DNA from: Triops longicaudatus
Lineage: Eukaryota > Arthropoda > Branchiopoda > Notostraca > Triopsidae
Assembly: GCA_022885665.1 (NCBI GenBank)
Contig: JAGQDJ010000048.1
Location: 124,001-188,000 of the forward strand
DNA length: 64,000 nt
Reading direction: 5' to 3'
The notes under the pieces were generated by a model. It did not search any database, had not been told where the DNA came from, and saw nothing but the letters and a program-made list of their open reading frames with translations. Below, piece by piece: positions 61,251 to 64,000 of this stretch (its first letter is position 1; each line of letters opens with the position of its first letter). A program made the translations under genes and the position numbers.

Positions 61251-63316
61251 GTTTATTATATCCAAAAGGAGAAACCAGACCCTGGTAAAGTCTTGGGAGG
61301 AAACTTAAGAGAAAAGGCATATGAAGTGGTCGGTCGTTAACGTGAAATACTTCACTTGTGTCGAGTGTTTACTTTAAATTTCTGGTAGAGAAGCGTAGAG
61401 CAAGAATGTAGAGCAAGAGGCGTGGCTTACCCAGGAAGAAATTTCACTCAGGATCGAAAAAAAAAGAAAGTATACTGTAACTCAGTGGAATAAGGAAAAA
61501 TAAATGTAAAGGAAGGTGTAGGACATCGTGTGGCTAGGCTTTTGATGGTCAGGATGCGGGGTTGTAAACGGTTCATAAAAGAAGAAACGAACGCTCGTTA
61601 CGTGTCAGCTGAAGCACCCAAGGATGCGGTCCATAGTTAGTGCTTTACAAGGTGGAACAGCAATGTTGTGCAGCATCGAGACGCGCTCATTATCGTTCGC
61701 TAATAAACTGCTCAATTTTTCAAAGGAAGCAAAAGAGAGATAGTGGGAAAAAATATGTAGTAAAAATGGTTGCGGGCAGCTTGCCCGAAAGGTGATTACT
61801 GGGTAGGAAACGTGTAATAATGTAGGTTCGAATAAAATTTCAACGTGGTGATCCTGAGCTTGTCGTGTTGGGAGGCGTGCTCGGTAGCATTCATGAGTCG
61901 AGTTAAACGTTAAATTCGATGTGGTCATGCGAGGCGTCTTTGGTGCCACTCTACGCAAAGCGCAGATTGCTTCATATCGAACGCATTGCTCCGCGATCAA
62001 TGACGATACTCATTGGCCCAAGCGGGAAATGAACCAAACGAGTGATGAGCTTCGTGTTTTGCTAGAATTAAGAAGATGGAGAGTCTTCCAAAGTCCCCAG
62101 CTGTAATTGCTGGAAGATTCGAGTTGGAAAGGATTCTGTGGAAGAAATTCAAGTGATCGAGACAAGAGCGAAAAAAATGAATGGCGTAGAGAAAGATCGA
62201 GAAAGACGCGAACAAATGTACCCATATGGTGTTATTTCTTCATTGGAACACTCGTTGGGAACAGACGTCAACAATGGTTTGGGTTGGGGGCATAGGGCAA
62301 TAAAACGAAGCTCAAACAGTCCTAACCTACCTATGTCTAGCTCATAATCTAAACGATCCCAGAAAACACACATACACACACAGAAAGAGAGATACCCAAG
62401 TATACAGGTATACCCGAGAGCCTATTACTGAAACTGCATATTTGTTCAAGCGGTGAGGTACAGAAAGGAGGACCGAAGAACTTGCAACCACCCCTTTAAC
62501 AAGAGAAGCTGGCCCGGAAAATCCTAAACACTTGAGGGACAAAGCCCCTAGCCGCCGTAAGGACTGTGCTGTTCGTGGCGAACAGAATGGACAAGTACTT
62601 GCATTTCGAGTACTCTTGATTTTGCCTCGTACGCTAGGGCTTCCAGTGAAGGAGGGTAAAAGAGACCATTATAGGAACATGAGAATTATAAGGTAGTGCA
62701 TCTACAATGCATACCGCTCGCTATAGGGAAGGAACTATAGCTAAAGTTATTATAGTGCGTTGCCAACCTCAAACTTTCAATGTAACTGTTTCGTTTTGAC
62801 GTAGTTTAATTCAAAGAAATATTTAAAGGTAGGAAATAAACCATGAATTAAACCATGTTGCTAGTCGGTAATTATCCAAAGTAAGATTGAAAACACAAAT
62901 CCACTCAATATTATTGTGGCACTGAAAGTCCGTCTTGTAAATACTGAAGGAAGTGCAATCGTCGAAAGCTGACGCTTAAAAAAAAAAGAACTTTAAGGCA
63001 GCGAGCTAAACTCACGCCGACTGATTTAATAGTACAAAAGTACCGACTAATTTCCCACAATTTTAACGCGATTAATTGTCTCACTGCTATAATTTAACCA
63101 GGAGCATTAGTTATTGAGGCTTTTTAAAAGTTGCACTTAAGTACAGTAATTCAACAGTTACTGCTGGTTAGTTTTACCGAAATGTGTGTTTGCTCGAATA
63201 CATTATGGATTTTAGCATTTGTCATCATAAGATGTTTACTCAAACACTTATTCTCTTTGGAAACTCACGCAAGTTTTCTCGTAAACTACTAAATATTTTA
63301 TCGATATTCGATACTC

Positions 63317-63970
63317 CTATTTGCTGCTGTCTTTAGTAGCTAACATTTCGTTGCGGTTAGGCGTACCACATATTTGACGACACTTATTAAATAATGTCTT
63401 CTGTGCTTCAAAATCTTGTTCCGGAAGGATGTGTTCTATTGTATGAAGGATACAAGTTGCATTAAATGCGTCTTGTGAACTCACCTCAAATACTGTCAAC
63501 TGTACAAACTATTGAGTCGTGACGGCTTGTATGATTTGTCCAACGAAAAGCGGAACTCTATTATTCAGTACGTTTACATATCCAAAATGGAGCTTTGTCA
63601 GCATAGTCGTGGTGTCTTCTGTTGAAACATTTTGTACAGATCTTATTAATACGTTAATAAGTTCAGTTTGAGTATCGTCTGCAATCTTCGTCAATTAAAA
63701 CCTGTTCTTTTTAGCGCTTTTTCTGTGAGTTTAAAGGTTCACAGCTTTTGGTTCATTTTTCGAATTTAGCGACTTTTCCCCACTTTAATTCATATTTTCC
63801 CTCCGGTTTTTCTTATCCGAAGATACATCATGAACTTCAGGTAGCAAGCATTCTCCTAACATAGTCACGGAAATAAAGTTGCACTTTGTAAAACTTTTAA
63901 AAACCTTCACTGTTTCAGTCCGGAGGAGTGAAAATCTTCTGAGTGGCCGCATATGCCACCGGAAGCCCAT
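63317..63970 (-). pseudogene. Coding-like patch with in-frame stops, unidentified
   Basis: On the minus strand three open segments (63970-63785, 63694-63509, 63499-63317) lie in one frame. The last two are separated by a single TAG. They have protein-like composition with possible N-glycosylation sites (NVSTED, NATCIL) and regularly spaced cysteines after NATC. I cannot name a family. They may be exons of a separate gene entering from the right, a decayed gene, or chance. A strong donor-like GAG|GTGAGT lies near 63484. Confidence 0.25.
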
Positions 63971-64000
63971 GAAGGGGACTCTGAGAACGACAAACGCTGC

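Larger units (their letters stand above)
47219..63316. other. Probable first intron of the calcium channel gene; no exon recognised
   Basis: I found no exon encoding the S1 helix segment (WFER...LLNCVTLG-type) and no other convincing gene on either strand. Simple repeats occur at about 53945-53979 and 61185-61250 and short CA/GT-rich patches near 57262 and 62367. GC content rises between about 56 and 62.5 kb, but the open frames there (up to 153 codons) have no domain signature. Confidence 0.5.

Overview
This window is arthropod nuclear DNA, most likely from a crustacean or other pancrustacean; I cannot place it more finely. The evidence is an AT-rich background, spliced genes whose introns are mostly 47-90 nt with good GT..AG signals, TATA plus TCAGT-type initiator promoters, and arthropod gene families such as a clip-like serine protease homologue and a windei-type ATF7IP protein. 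Gene models below were assembled by hand from reading frames, splice sites and intron phase; no alignment or expression data were available.

Layout. Positions 1-3970 hold nothing recognisable. From 3971 to 9740 lies a 10-coding-exon gene for a catalytically dead serine protease homologue (SPH) with a Rel/kappaB-like site and TATA box in front of its leader exon. At 12702-13588 (minus) is a two-exon secreted PAN plus fucolectin/F5-8-like protein. A gene-poor stretch follows to 21.3 kb. The complete windei/ATF7IP gene (partner of the SETDB1 H3K9 methyltransferase) spans 21387-24550.

The accessory part is 26.4-33.6 kb. Three tandem, same-strand, two-exon genes (26531, 28365, 30488) encode secreted precursors with a 19-residue signal peptide, a propeptide, a furin-type site and a proline/arginine-rich mature peptide, which is the layout of proline-rich antimicrobial peptide precursors. 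Next to them a ~302-bp unit carrying a different signal-peptide exon is repeated in tandem. The third, diverged copy runs directly into a ~140-bp exon-intron-exon fragment copied from the SPATA20 gene 5.6 kb downstream.

At 34101-36360 (minus) is a complete eight-exon MEIOB gene (meiotic single-strand DNA-binding protein). Divergent from it, 37685-43273 (plus) is a complete SPATA20 (thioredoxin-like/DUF255) gene containing a tandemly duplicated exon that looks mutually exclusive. At 46590-47209 is the first coding exon of a T-type voltage-gated calcium channel, ending at an AT-AC (U12-type) 5' splice site. The remaining ~16.8 kb appears to be its first intron or intergenic DNA, with one doubtful coding-like patch on the minus strand at the end.

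Taken together the first 33 kb is enriched for secreted, defence-type genes (SPH, lectin-like protein, proline-rich peptides), interrupted by one chromatin gene, while the right half holds conserved meiotic, mitochondrial/redox and ion-channel genes.
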